Below, in pieces: positions 33,972-43,263 of a stretch of 64,000 bases of DNA. The notes beneath the pieces are model-generated. The model was given only the letters and a program-made list of their open reading frames with translations, had not been told where the DNA came from and ran no database searches. Source of the stretch: Anaerolineales bacterium (lineage in GTDB: Bacteria; Chloroflexota; Anaerolineae; 4572-78; J111). Each line of letters begins with the position of its first letter. Position 1 is the first letter of the stretch. The DNA lies in NCBI GenBank assembly GCA_020634855.1, contig JACKAU010000011.1:186001-250000 (forward strand), read 5' to 3'. The translations under genes were made by a program, and so were the position numbers.

Positions 33972-34628
33972 TCAGGTTCGTTCTACTTGTAAAAAATCGA
34001 GATCAATGGGGGTCTCGCGTCCAAAAAAGTTGACTAACACTCTAACGCGAGTTCGATCCAGATCGATTTCATCAACGGTACCTGTAAAATCTTCAAACGG
34101 TCCTTCTACAATGCGAACTCTATCGCCAACCCTGAAGCTAACTTTGACCTTGGGCGCTTCCGCTTCCATCCGTTTTAGAATTTTATCAACTTCTTCTTTA
34201 CGTAAAGGGGTAGGCTTATTACCAGAACCAACGAAGCCGGTCACCCCAGGCGTATTTCTAACCACATACCAGGAGTCTTCATCCAAGACCATCTCTACCA
34301 AAATATAGCCGGGGAAGACTCGTCGTTCCACCGTGCGGCGATGTCCATCTTTCAACTCGACTTCTTCTTCGGTGGGTACGACAATTTGAAAAATGCTGTC
34401 CTGCATTCCCATCGACTCAATGCGATGCACGAGGTTTTTCTGGACTTTGTTTTCGTAACCGGAGTAACTATGAATTACGTACCATTCTGTATTTTCGGGC
34501 CGCTCATTAGAAGTTTCATCCTCAGAATCTTCAGCCTCGTCATCATCAGATTCTAATTCGTCTTCCAGAGACTCTTCAAGCTCTTCCATATCATCAGCAT
34601 CTTCTACAGGATCTTTTTTATCAGCCAT
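33972..34628 (-). CDS. nusG: Transcription antitermination factor NusG
   Basis: The 218-residue protein has an acidic N-terminal extension of about 45 residues (EELEESLEDELESDDDEAEDSEDE), then the NGN domain (WYVIHSYSGYENKVQKNL, PTEEEVELKDGHRRTVERRVFPGYILVEM, VRNTPGVTGFVG) and a KOW domain (FRVGDRVRIVEGPFEDFTGTVDEID). It binds RNA polymerase and couples transcription to the ribosome or Rho. The acidic extension is an addition to the core and its role is unknown. Confidence 0.97.
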   Translation of the reverse strand: MADKKDPVEDADDMEELEESLEDELESDDDEAEDSEDETSNERPENTEWYVIHSYSGYENKVQKNLVHRIESMGMQDSIFQIVVPTEEEVELKDGHRRTVERRVFPGYILVEMVLDEDSWYVVRNTPGVTGFVGSGNKPTPLRKEEVDKILKRMEAEAPKVKVSFRVGDRVRIVEGPFEDFTGTVDEIDLDRTRVRVLVNFFGRETPIDLDFLQVERT

Positions 34629-34653
34629 AAGCGCACTCTTACGTATAATACTT

Positions 34654-34971
34654 CTACAATTCTTGATTGTTAAAATAAAATGCAGCCGCAGCTATGGCAA
34701 ACAACACAATGGCGACTCCGATTCGGATCGGATCGCCGCTAATCACGCCAGCGGCTACCACTTGAAATAGATAATCAAGTGTTCCTAAAAAAAGAGCCAT
34801 AGCTACAGTGACCGCAACAATGATTATTGTTAAGTTCTTTGTCTCATCGCGAGTGGGCCAAGTAACTTTACGTAATTCAGCACGCGTTTCGTTAAAATAT
34901 TTAACGACCGGGTTTGTCTCCCGAGTGGTTGTCGGAGGAGGGCTGCTCGATCTCGATTTTGATTTGGCCAT
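34654..34971 (-). CDS. secE: Preprotein translocase subunit SecE
   Basis: The 105-residue protein has the SecE signature VKYFNETRAELRKVTWPTRDETKNLTIIIVAVTVAMALFLG, with an amphipathic helix and the essential membrane helix. A second hydrophobic segment follows (IGVAIVLFAIAAAAFYF), which is unusual for single-helix SecE. It is part of the SecYEG channel and lies in the conserved secE-nusG order. Confidence 0.95.
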   Translation of the reverse strand: MAKSKSRSSSPPPTTTRETNPVVKYFNETRAELRKVTWPTRDETKNLTIIIVAVTVAMALFLGTLDYLFQVVAAGVISGDPIRIGVAIVLFAIAAAAFYFNNQEL

Positions 34972-35026
34972 ACTACAAACTACTCCTCTCGGCAGCCCAT
35001 AGCTATCATCATTGTATCCATTAGTT

Positions 35027-35069
35027 CACAAAAAGGGGGCAGAGAGGAAAACGAACCTCTCAACCCCCT
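35027..35069 (-). terminator. Terminator of tuf
   Basis: Read on the minus strand, GGGGGttGAGAGG pairs with CCTCTCtgCCCCC and is followed by TTTTTGTG. It lies just after the tuf stop and before secE. Confidence 0.8.
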
Positions 35070-35119
35070 GACTCCTTCAAAAAAAGTCAGCTTGCCGAGT
35101 ATTAACTAAACAACGAATT

Positions 35120-36316
35120 TTACTCGATGATTTTGGTAATAACACCAGCGCCAACCGTTCGCCCACCTTCTCGAATGGCGAACTTCGACCCGTCTTCCAA
35201 CGCCACCGGCACTATCAACTGCACCGTCAACTCCACGTTGTCTCCCGGCATCACCATCTCCACCCCGTCCGGTAACTGTACCGCGCCCGTCACATCCATC
35301 GTCCGGATGTAGAACTGCGGCCGGTAGCCTTTGAAGAACGGCGTGTGCCGTCCCCCTTCTTCTTTCTTCAACACATACACTTGCGTCACAAACGTCGTGT
35401 GCGGCGTGATGCTCTTCGGCTTGGCTAACACCTGCCCTCGTTCAATCTCATCCCGGTTGATACCGCGCAGCAGCACCCCGACGTTGTCCCCGGCTACCCC
35501 TTCATCCAGGATTTTTCGGAACATCTCCACGCCCGTCACGACCACTTTCCGCGTGTCCTTCAACCCCACAATCTCGATCTCTTCGTTCACTTTCACTTTG
35601 CCGCGCTCTACCCGTCCGGTCGCTACCGTGCCCCGCCCTTTGATGCTGAACACGTCTTCCACCGGCATCAGGAACGGCTTGTCCACTTCCCGTTCCGGCG
35701 TCGGAATATAACTGTCCACCGCCTCCATCAAATCCAAGATCGGTTTGTAAGCCGGGTCACTCAGGTCTTTGTCCGCTTCCAAGGCCGCCAACGCGCTCCC
35801 TCGGATTATCGGAATCTCATCTCCCGGAAAGTCGTAGCTGCTCAACAGTTCTTGCAACTCCAACTCCACCAGTTCCAGCAGTTCTTCATCGTCCATCATA
35901 TCCACTTTGTTCAAGAAGACCACCATCGCTGGCACTTCCACCTGGCGCGCCAGCAAGATGTGTTCCCGCGTCTGCGGCATCGGTCCATCCGGCGCCGACA
36001 CCACCAAAATCGCGCCATCCATCTGCGCTGCACCGGTGATCATATTCTTGATATAGTCGGCGTGACCGGGGCAGTCAACGTGAGCATAGTGCCGACTTTC
36101 GGTTTGGTACTCCACGTGAGCAATGGCGATGGTAATCCCCCGCGCTTTTTCTTCCGGGGCGTTGTCGATTTGTTCAAAGGCTCGGAAATCGGCAAAGCCT
36201 TTCAAGCTCAGGGTTTTGGTGATCGCCGCCGTCAACGTCGTTTTGCCGTGGTCCACGTGACCAATTGTCCCGATGTTGACGTGTGGTTTGTCTCGCTTAA
36301 ATGTTGCTTTCCCCAT
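35120..36316 (-). CDS. tuf: Elongation factor Tu
   Basis: The 398-residue GTPase has GHVDHGKTTLT (G1), the switch I/II region (ARGITIAIAHVEY, HVDCPGHADYIKNMITGAAQMDGAI), NKVD and the C-terminal domains (FRKILDEGVAGDNVGVLLRG, GVITKIIE). It delivers aminoacyl-tRNA to the ribosome. Start ATG 36316 follows AAAGGGGA; codons further upstream in frame are not EF-Tu. The effector motif reads ARGITIAIAHVEY, where most EF-Tu have TINTSHVEY. Confidence 0.98.
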   Translation of the reverse strand: MGKATFKRDKPHVNIGTIGHVDHGKTTLTAAITKTLSLKGFADFRAFEQIDNAPEEKARGITIAIAHVEYQTESRHYAHVDCPGHADYIKNMITGAAQMDGAILVVSAPDGPMPQTREHILLARQVEVPAMVVFLNKVDMMDDEELLELVELELQELLSSYDFPGDEIPIIRGSALAALEADKDLSDPAYKPILDLMEAVDSYIPTPEREVDKPFLMPVEDVFSIKGRGTVATGRVERGKVKVNEEIEIVGLKDTRKVVVTGVEMFRKILDEGVAGDNVGVLLRGINRDEIERGQVLAKPKSITPHTTFVTQVYVLKKEEGGRHTPFFKGYRPQFYIRTMDVTGAVQLPDGVEMVMPGDNVELTVQLIVPVALEDGSKFAIREGGRTVGAGVITKIIE

Positions 36317-36396
36317 AATGATAAATCCCCTTTGTTGTACTTTTAGATAGATCTGGAATGCACACAACCTTATGGTGTAGTGATGTGCTAAATTAA

Positions 36397-36478
36397 TGGA
36401 GGGGGACGGATTCGAACCGCCGTAGGCCTAGCCAGCTGATTTACAGTCAGCCCCCTTTAACCACTCGGGCACCCCTCC
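36397..36478 (-). tRNA. tRNA-Tyr (GTA)
   Basis: On the minus strand the acceptor GGAGGGG pairs with CCCCTCC, followed by discriminator A. The anticodon loop is CTGTAAA (anticodon GTA), a long variable arm typical of bacterial tRNA-Tyr is present, and the T loop is TTCGAAT. CCA is not encoded. It sits upstream of tuf on the same strand. Confidence 0.95.
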
Positions 36479-36490
36479 AAATTCCAACTT

Positions 36491-36516
36491 AAAAACACGG
36501 CGCATATCGCGCCGTG
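36491..36516 (-). terminator. Terminator of the rlmB transcript
   Basis: CACGGCGC and GCGCCGTG pair around a 5-base loop; on the minus strand a T5 run follows. It separates rlmB from tRNA-Tyr. Confidence 0.85.
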
Positions 36517-36581
36517 CAAAAATCAAGTATACTAAAAATCGAGTAGAAGTCAAATTGAAGCTGGTTTTTTAATGTTATTTC

Positions 36582-37319
36582 CTATGAAAACGCTCTGGCC
36601 CGCCAAACCTCATATAAAATCAGACTGCACGCTACCGATGCATTTAACGACTCCACTTGGCCCCGCATCGGTAGCTTGATCAGAAAGTCACACGTGTCTT
36701 TTATCAGCCGACTCAAGCCTTTGCCTTCGCTGCCCACAACCAAGGCTATCGGACCGGTTAGATTGGCCTTATGGAAAAATTGGGCGGCAGGATCAAGTTC
36801 CACACCGGCTATCCAGACATTATCCTGTTTTAACACCTTAAGCACTTGGGCCAAATTGGGCACCTCAGCCACCCACATATGCTCAACTGCGCCGGCCGAC
36901 ACATTGACAACGGCCGGCGTTACGCCCGCCGCGCGTTGTTTCGGCAAAATGACGCCGTGGACGCCAACCGCCTCGGCTGTGCGCAGTACCGCCCCTAAAT
37001 TGTGCGGATCTTCTACGTGATCGAGAATGATCAGGAACGGCGGCTCATTCAGTTTAGCCGCCCGATGCAGTATATCCTCAACTTCAACGGTAGGGTAGCG
37101 ACCGGTTTTCAAGACGATACCCTGATGCCCCTGCGCTAACTTATCGAGCGTTTTACGGGCAATACGTTTGACGGGAATTCCAGTTTGAGCGGCTAAAGCC
37201 ACAAGCTCATCTACCAGCGGCGATGATTGTAGGTTGTCGGCCACTAAAAGTTCGTGAACGTGACGTCGTCGCGCCCGAAGACATTCGCGAGCGGCGTTGC
37301 GACCATACAGTATTTCCAC
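36582..37319 (-). CDS. rlmB: 23S rRNA 2'-O-methyltransferase (SpoU/TrmH family, RlmB type)
   Basis: The 245-residue protein has an N-terminal substrate-binding domain (ILYGRNAARECLRARRRHVHELLVAD) and the SPOUT knot: DHVEDPHNLGAVLRTAEAVGVHGVILP, IALVVGSEGKGLSRLI and LPMRGQVESLNASVACSLILYE. RlmB methylates the G2251 ribose of 23S rRNA. It lies 15 bases after cysS, a common pairing. Another TrmH-family target is possible. Confidence 0.93.
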   Translation of the reverse strand: MEILYGRNAARECLRARRRHVHELLVADNLQSSPLVDELVALAAQTGIPVKRIARKTLDKLAQGHQGIVLKTGRYPTVEVEDILHRAAKLNEPPFLIILDHVEDPHNLGAVLRTAEAVGVHGVILPKQRAAGVTPAVVNVSAGAVEHMWVAEVPNLAQVLKVLKQDNVWIAGVELDPAAQFFHKANLTGPIALVVGSEGKGLSRLIKDTCDFLIKLPMRGQVESLNASVACSLILYEVWRARAFS

Positions 37320-37334
37320 CCCAATCTGCCTTGA

Positions 37335-38825
37335 CTACTGGTTAATTTTCCAGACGGTACCGTCCGGGCGGTCTTCAAGAATTACGCCAGCCGCAGCGAG
37401 TTGGTCGCGAATCGCATCGCTGGTGGCATAATCTTTATTTTTCCGAGCCGCAGCACGTAAGGTGATCAAAATTTGAACCAACTCATCTTCCAAACCGGCC
37501 GAACCGGCCCCTTGTGTCGAAATTTCCGCCGGGATAATGCCCAGAACATCGCCACCTAACTGGCGATAGGTGTCATCAATTACCTCCAAAGTGCCGCTGG
37601 AGACCGGCTGCTGACTGTTGACCAACGTGTTCACAGCCCGGTTAAAATCGAACAGAGCGGCCAAGGCTTGGGGGGTGTTGAAATCGCTGTTCATAGCCTC
37701 TTCAAAACGAGTTTTGACATCGGCCACAGTTTCGGAAAATTGCGCATCGATCGCGCCATCATGGCTATCCTGTTTGGCCAGCATCTGCCGGACCAGGCCA
37801 ACCGTCCCCAGCAGTCGCTCATAGCCTCTAGCGGCGGCGCTGAGCGCTTCATCGGTAAAATCGGTTGTCTGGCGATAATGACTACTCAGAATAAAGTAGC
37901 GCACGGTCATCGGCGAGTAGGGCTGCGACAGCCGGTCGTGCTCGCCGGTTAGGGCCTGCTGAACGGTTAGCGAATTGCCCTGGCTTTTGCCCATTTTAGT
38001 GCCATCGATAGTGACCATATTGTTAAGCAGCCAGTACCGGGCAAACGCACCGCCATAAGCCGCCTCACTCTGGGCGATTTCACTTTCGTTGTGAGGGAAG
38101 ATATTTTCCAGGCCGCCACCGTGAATATCGAAGGGCAAGCCTAAATATTTGCGGGCCATCACCGTACACTCGGCGTGCCAGCCCGGAAATCCTTTGCCCC
38201 ACGGGCTGTTCCACTGCATGAGATGACCGGGCGTAGCGGCTCGCCACACGGCAAAGTCGCGCGGATCGCGTTTATCCCCAGCCACTTCCAGCCGAGCGCC
38301 CTCCTCCAAATCATCGACCCTGCGGCGAGACAGTTTGCCGTAAGTAGGCCAGCTAGGCACCGAAAAGTACACATTACCGTTGCTGGCATAGGCATGTCCC
38401 TTGGCGATTAAATCCTGAGCCAGTTCAATCTGCTCCGGGACGTGGCCGCTGGCCCGGGGGGAAATGTCCGGGCGACGCACGTTAAGGACATCCATATCTC
38501 GAAAATAGTTGCGAGTGTAAGATTCAACAATTTCCATCGGTTCGACCCGCTCTACTCGCGCTTGCCGGCCAATTTTGTCTTCACCTTCATCCCCATCGCC
38601 GACCAGATGACCGACATCGGTGATGTTTTGGACATAGCGAACCCGATAACCTGAATATTCCAAATATCGATGAACTACATCAAAGGTAATATACGCTTTG
38701 GCATGGCCAATGTGGGCATCGCCATAAACCGTTGGCCCGCAGACGTACATCCCCACAAAGCCGGGATGAAGCGGCTCAAACGTTTCTTCTTGTCGGCTTA
38801 GATAGTTATAAACTCGTAAGGTCAT
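37335..38825 (-). CDS. cysS: Cysteinyl-tRNA synthetase
   Basis: The 496-residue class I synthetase has CGPTVYGDAHIGHAKAY (HIGH motif and first zinc cysteine), GWHAECTVMA, the GGGLENIFPHNESEIAQSEA zinc/ATP region and KMGKSQGNS (KMSKS loop). It charges tRNA-Cys. Its start codon overlaps the stop of the PIN/TRAM gene (ATGA-type), so they are coupled. Confidence 0.97.
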   Translation of the reverse strand: MTLRVYNYLSRQEETFEPLHPGFVGMYVCGPTVYGDAHIGHAKAYITFDVVHRYLEYSGYRVRYVQNITDVGHLVGDGDEGEDKIGRQARVERVEPMEIVESYTRNYFRDMDVLNVRRPDISPRASGHVPEQIELAQDLIAKGHAYASNGNVYFSVPSWPTYGKLSRRRVDDLEEGARLEVAGDKRDPRDFAVWRAATPGHLMQWNSPWGKGFPGWHAECTVMARKYLGLPFDIHGGGLENIFPHNESEIAQSEAAYGGAFARYWLLNNMVTIDGTKMGKSQGNSLTVQQALTGEHDRLSQPYSPMTVRYFILSSHYRQTTDFTDEALSAAARGYERLLGTVGLVRQMLAKQDSHDGAIDAQFSETVADVKTRFEEAMNSDFNTPQALAALFDFNRAVNTLVNSQQPVSSGTLEVIDDTYRQLGGDVLGIIPAEISTQGAGSAGLEDELVQILITLRAAARKNKDYATSDAIRDQLAAAGVILEDRPDGTVWKINQ

Positions 38826-39880
38826 AATCCGTTTTCCATTTTAGCAAATATCATGCGACCGGCGTTGGTTTGAATGACCCGGGTGACCGTCACTTCGACA
38901 TTACGGTTCAGATATGACTTGCCATTTTCAATGACAATCATTGTTCCGTCATCGAGATAAGCCACGCCCTGGTCACGCTCTTTCCCTTCCTGGATAATTT
39001 TAATGCCGACCGTTTCACCGGGCAAAATAACCGTTTTCACCGCGTTGGCTAACTCATTAATGTTGAGGACCAACACCCCTTGTAGTTTGGCGACACTGTT
39101 GAGGTTAAAGTCGTTGGTCACAATCGGACAATCGAGCTGCTTAGCCAGCAACACCAACTTGTCATCGACCCCTTTAACCCCGTCGATATCAAGATCGCTG
39201 ATCTGGACCGGCACTAACGAGTCGGCTTGCAGTTGCTCCAACACTTCCAGACCCCGCCGGCCCCGGTTGCGGCGCAGCGGATCCGACGAGTCGGCGATGT
39301 ACTGCAATTCGGCCAGGACAAAGCCGGGAACGAGCAACGTGTTTCGAATAAAACCGGTTCGGCTAATATCGACAATCCGGCCGTCGATGATAACGCTGGT
39401 ATCTAGCAACAGGACATCGTCGGTGGGTTTGCGACCCAAGCCATCGAAAGGATTACCGGAGATAATACGAGGCCCCACCAGATTGAAGATATCTCGCTGG
39501 CGCATGACCATTACGGCCATCCCGATATAGCCAAAAATGATACTGACAATAATCGGAAGCACAGCGCCATACGGATACGGCAAATTAGATACCGACGGAT
39601 GTAGCAAAGCGCCCACGGCCAGCCCTAACGCTAACCCTATTACCCCGGCCACTAACTTGGCTGCTGGCATCTTTCGCAGCTTAGCTTGAACGACATGGAA
39701 TGGACGCGTGGTAAGATAAGGCGCCACTAGCAGCCCTAACGCCGCTCCGGCCAGAGTCAACACAATAATCAGCCGAGCCGACTCACCGGGGTTATTAGGT
39801 TGAAACAGGTAGGCAGATTGAACGCCAATGATGGCAAACACAACCATACCCACCAAACGAAAGACAAATTCGATGCTCAT
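38822..39880 (-). CDS. PIN/TRAM-domain membrane protein (YacL-like)
   Basis: The 352-residue protein has four N-terminal membrane helices (about 5-140), a PIN nuclease-fold domain (LLDTSVIIDGRIVDISRTGF, NRGRRGLEVLEQLQ, DCPIVTNDFNLN) with its acidic residues, and a C-terminal TRAM RNA-binding domain (ETVGIKIIQEGKERDQGVAYLDDGTMIVIENG). The family is widespread next to radA, ispD and cysS; an RNase role is inferred from the fold only. Confidence 0.92.
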   Translation of the reverse strand: MSIEFVFRLVGMVVFAIIGVQSAYLFQPNNPGESARLIIVLTLAGAALGLLVAPYLTTRPFHVVQAKLRKMPAAKLVAGVIGLALGLAVGALLHPSVSNLPYPYGAVLPIIVSIIFGYIGMAVMVMRQRDIFNLVGPRIISGNPFDGLGRKPTDDVLLLDTSVIIDGRIVDISRTGFIRNTLLVPGFVLAELQYIADSSDPLRRNRGRRGLEVLEQLQADSLVPVQISDLDIDGVKGVDDKLVLLAKQLDCPIVTNDFNLNSVAKLQGVLVLNINELANAVKTVILPGETVGIKIIQEGKERDQGVAYLDDGTMIVIENGKSYLNRNVEVTVTRVIQTNAGRMIFAKMENGL

Positions 39881-40382
39881 CCCTAATCTTAAAACTCCCC
39901 TAGCCCATTTGCCCGGTTGATTTCATTCATCCGTCAAGTTGCGGTCGGTGCTATCACAAAAAAGGGCGACTGCACGATTAAGTACATTCGCCCAAACACT
40001 GCTTTCTTAACATTATTAGCGGAGTCCGATCTTACAAAAGAGACAATTTACCAGCCGACGTAAATTTATCCGAGACTATCCATTCAAGAATTGGTCTGTC
40101 TTTTTTGATACTTGTTAAATAACAAAAATGAGCGCTTCATTGGCTAAAACCAATTATACAGAGACAAGATATTCACTCCGGTTCAAACCTGAGTAGACAG
40201 ACAATAGTATTGTAAGATAAAAATGAATAATAAATATAAGTGCTAACAGTGTAGAGTCAGGTTTTTGGGCAAAAATGAAATTAAGTTAGAAAAAAATAAT
40301 AAAAGTTTAACGATTATAGTAACACGATCACATTATAATGTCAAAGCTTTATCGAGAGTCGCTCAAAAGTTTTACATAATCA
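39881..40382. other. Intergenic region without a visible gene
   Basis: About 500 AT-rich bases between PIN/TRAM and radA. A 77-codon frame at 40265 overlaps the end of radA and has no ribosome site; I reject it. No strong hairpin or promoter was found. Confidence 0.4.
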
Positions 40383-41756
40383 TTAAACAAGAGCAATATC
40401 CAACGCTTCCCCTAACGAGCGCACTTTCAGCAGTTCCAGAGACAAAAATTGGGATTGTTTCAGTTGAACCGACGCCGGCAGCAAACAACGTTTAAAGCCC
40501 AGCTTGGCCGCCTCTTTTAAGCGGGTTTCGATATGGCTTACCGCTCGTAATTCGCCCGACAGGCCCACTTCACCCACAATCGCCAGATCGGCGGCTACCG
40601 GTCGACTCTTAAAGCTAGAAGCCAGTGCTGCCGCCACGGCCAAGTCAGAAGCCGGCTCATTAATCTGCAAGCCGCCGATCACATTCACAAACACATCCTG
40701 GTCGGCCAGCCGGACGCCGACTCGTTTAGTTAACACTGCGATAAGGAGCAGCAATCGGTTCATGTCGATGCCGTTAGCCGTGCGGCGCGGATTACCGAAA
40801 CTGGTGGTACTCGCCAGCGCTTGAATCTCGACCAGCAGCGGGCGCGTGCCCTCTAACGTCACCGCAATGGCCGAGCCGGAGGCATTGGGCAGTCGCTCAG
40901 CTAGAAAAATTTCGCTGGGATTCGGCACTTCACTCAAGCCTACATCGCCCATCTCAAAAATACCGATTTCGTTGGTCGCACCAAATCGATTCTTGACGCT
41001 GCGTAAAAGTCGGTAGGCATGAAAGCGTTCGCCTTCAAGGTAAAGCACCGTATCGACCAAATGCTCCAACACTCGTGGCCCGGCAATCGTCCCTGTTTTG
41101 GTCACGTGCCCAATAAGGAAAACCGGAATATTTTGACCCTTAGCCAACCCTTGGAACCGGCCGGCGCATTCCCGGACCTGACTAACTGATCCCGGAGCCG
41201 ACTGCAACTCCTCCAGAAATACCGTCTGAATCGAATCGACCACCAAAAATTGGGGCGGAGTTTGGCGCAGGTGATCCATAATGGCCGTCATATTGGTTTC
41301 CGACAGGATGAACAAGCGGTCGCTTGAGATCTGCAAGCGGTCAGCCCGCAGCTTGACCTGCTGAGCACTTTCCTCGCCGGAAATGTAAAGGACATGCCCT
41401 TCCGCCGCCAGAGCCGCCGAAATTTGCAGCAGCAGCGTACTCTTACCGATGCCGGGATCGCCGCCGATCAAAATGAGTGAACCGGGAACCAAGCCGCCGC
41501 CCAGCACCCGGTTAAATTCATCCATCGGCAGCATTGTCCGCCGGTAGTTGTCCGCGGCTATCTCGGTTAACGGTTGCGGGACGGATCGCCCAATCACCGC
41601 TTGAGCCGATCGCTGCACGACGGCCCCCGACGAGGTGGCCTCAACCAACGTTTCGACCAGGGTGTTCCACTCGCCGCAATCGGGACAGCGGCCCATCCAC
41701 TTCGGCTGGGTGCTGCCGCATTCTTGACATACGTAACGGGTTCTCAATTTGGCCAT
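40383..41756 (-). CDS. radA: DNA repair protein RadA
   Basis: The 457-residue protein has the N-terminal zinc finger (CQECG, CPDCG), a RecA-like ATPase with Walker A GGDPGIGKSTLLLQ, the LVVDSIQT Walker B, the KNRFG motif (VKNRFGATNEIGIFEM), and a C-terminal Lon-protease-like domain (FVNVIGGLQINEPASDLAVAAALASS). RadA drives branch migration in recombination repair. Confidence 0.97.
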   Translation of the reverse strand: MAKLRTRYVCQECGSTQPKWMGRCPDCGEWNTLVETLVEATSSGAVVQRSAQAVIGRSVPQPLTEIAADNYRRTMLPMDEFNRVLGGGLVPGSLILIGGDPGIGKSTLLLQISAALAAEGHVLYISGEESAQQVKLRADRLQISSDRLFILSETNMTAIMDHLRQTPPQFLVVDSIQTVFLEELQSAPGSVSQVRECAGRFQGLAKGQNIPVFLIGHVTKTGTIAGPRVLEHLVDTVLYLEGERFHAYRLLRSVKNRFGATNEIGIFEMGDVGLSEVPNPSEIFLAERLPNASGSAIAVTLEGTRPLLVEIQALASTTSFGNPRRTANGIDMNRLLLLIAVLTKRVGVRLADQDVFVNVIGGLQINEPASDLAVAAALASSFKSRPVAADLAIVGEVGLSGELRAVSHIETRLKEAAKLGFKRCLLPASVQLKQSQFLSLELLKVRSLGEALDIALV

Positions 41757-41846
41757 AGTACAGAAATTATATCAAACTCCCGGCAAAAAACAAGAACACT
41801 TGTTCACCACTCTACTCGTTGCGACGACAAGCCATTTCAGCCGCCA

Positions 41847-41877
41847 TAAAAAAAGCTCGCTGTTACCAGCGAGCTTT
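41847..41877 (-). terminator. Terminator of trxA
   Basis: AAAAGCTCGCTG pairs with CAGCGAGCTTTT around GTAA, with a long T-run on the minus strand. Confidence 0.88.
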
Positions 41878-41900
41878 TGAAAGTTGGTCTATTTCAACGA

Positions 41901-42239
41901 TTAATTAGCTACGGCGGCCAGCATATTGTCAACGCGCTGTTGAATAGAGGGTTTGGGATGCGCCCCAACAATCCGATCAAAAATTTGACCATCTTTTACG
42001 AAAAGCATCGTCGGGATCCCTTGTACGCCGTATTTGATGGCATACTGCGGGTTTTCATCGGTATTGACTTTGGCAATGACGATTTTGTCGCCGTATTCTT
42101 TGGCCAATTCTTCTAAAGCAGGGGCAACCATCCGACAAGGACCACACCACGGCGCCCAGAAGTCAACAACAACAGGGGTAGTAGAATCTAATACTTTGCT
42201 TTGGAATTCGCTATCAGTGACATGAATGGGGGTAGACAT
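41901..42239 (-). CDS. trxA: Thioredoxin
   Basis: The 112-residue protein has the active site WAPWCGPCRMVAP, DENPQYAIKYGVQGIPTMLFVKDG with the cis-proline, and the closing helix. It is a general cytoplasmic protein-disulfide reductase. It is monocistronic, with its own terminator. Confidence 0.97.
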   Translation of the reverse strand: MSTPIHVTDSEFQSKVLDSTTPVVVDFWAPWCGPCRMVAPALEELAKEYGDKIVIAKVNTDENPQYAIKYGVQGIPTMLFVKDGQIFDRIVGAHPKPSIQQRVDNMLAAVAN

Positions 42240-42534
42240 AAATACACTTCTCCTTAAATTTTGCGTTTAATCAAAAATCATATCTAAATATAGTAAGTTT
42301 CTCAATAAATGCCAGCTTACGCCGCCAGCGTAAAGACTTAGGTCATCACGCATTTCTACCATTTCTGACGATAAAGCCCTGAGTTTTCTTACTACCTTCC
42401 TGCAAATTTTACAACAATTGTACTTTACTGGCTCATTTTTTGACCTATGGCCAACATTACGAGAGAATTGACACGGATATAGTCTCAGAGTAAATTAGCC
42501 TTCAATAAAAAAACCATCGATTACAGAGGATGCG

Positions 42535-43164
42535 ATGACCCAAATTTTACCCGCTCATTCTTCCCAAGCGATAAAGCTGGCCCGCCGCTTACTACGCGAG
42601 GGGGAAGTGGTCGCTCTGCCCACCGATACCGTCTACGGCCTGGGCGCTAACGCCTTCGAACGCATTGCTGTGCGCCAAATCTTCAAGCTCAAACAGCGCC
42701 CGCCGGACAAGCCCATTCCCGTTTTCATTTACCAAATCGATGATCTCAACCTGGTGGCTCGTCACGTGCCAAACCGGGCTTGGCCGCTGCTGCAAGAATT
42801 TTGGCCCGGCCCGTTAACCGTCGTACTACCCAAGGTGGCGGCTCTGCCCGATGATGTGACGGTAGGGCAGGACACCGTCGCCGTACGTATTCCCGATCAT
42901 CCCGTCAGCCTCGAACTGGTGATCAAGTTTGGTCGGCCGTTGGCCGTCACCAGCGCCAATCTGTCCGGCCAACCGACGCCTCCTACGGCTCAAGGCGTTG
43001 CCGATCAGTTAGGGCCAGCCCTGCCGCTGGTTTTAGACGGCGGACCCAGCCCCTCCAGTCAACCCTCGACCATTATTGATCTCAGCACCGATCCGCCACG
43101 CCTCCTACGCCAAGGCCCCATCACCATCGAGGCTTTAAGACCCTTTCTTCCGAATTTAAAGTGA
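42535..43164 (+). CDS. ywlC: L-threonylcarbamoyladenylate synthase (Sua5/YwlC/YrdC)
   Basis: The 209-residue protein carries the YrdC fold (VALPTDTVYGLGANAF, IFKLKQRPPDKPIPVFI, FWPGPLTVVLPK, VAVRIPDHP, PLAVTSANLSGQPTP). It makes threonylcarbamoyl-AMP from threonine, bicarbonate and ATP for the t6A37 tRNA modification. The start follows an AGAGGATG-like ribosome site. It is followed at about 100 bases by a glycosyltransferase gene. Confidence 0.95.
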   Translation: MTQILPAHSSQAIKLARRLLREGEVVALPTDTVYGLGANAFERIAVRQIFKLKQRPPDKPIPVFIYQIDDLNLVARHVPNRAWPLLQEFWPGPLTVVLPKVAALPDDVTVGQDTVAVRIPDHPVSLELVIKFGRPLAVTSANLSGQPTPPTAQGVADQLGPALPLVLDGGPSPSSQPSTIIDLSTDPPRLLRQGPITIEALRPFLPNLK

Positions 43165-43263
43165 GGAGGAGATTGGAGATTAGCTAATCAGAGACAGTTT
43201 AATCAGGATGGATTTTGGAGAATCGTAGCCCGTAAATCTCCAATCTCCTAATCTCCCCAAATC

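Noticed and set aside
40265..40495. A 76-residue plus-strand protein before radA
   Set aside because: It overlaps the radA 3' end on the opposite strand, lacks a ribosome site and has a biased AT-driven composition.
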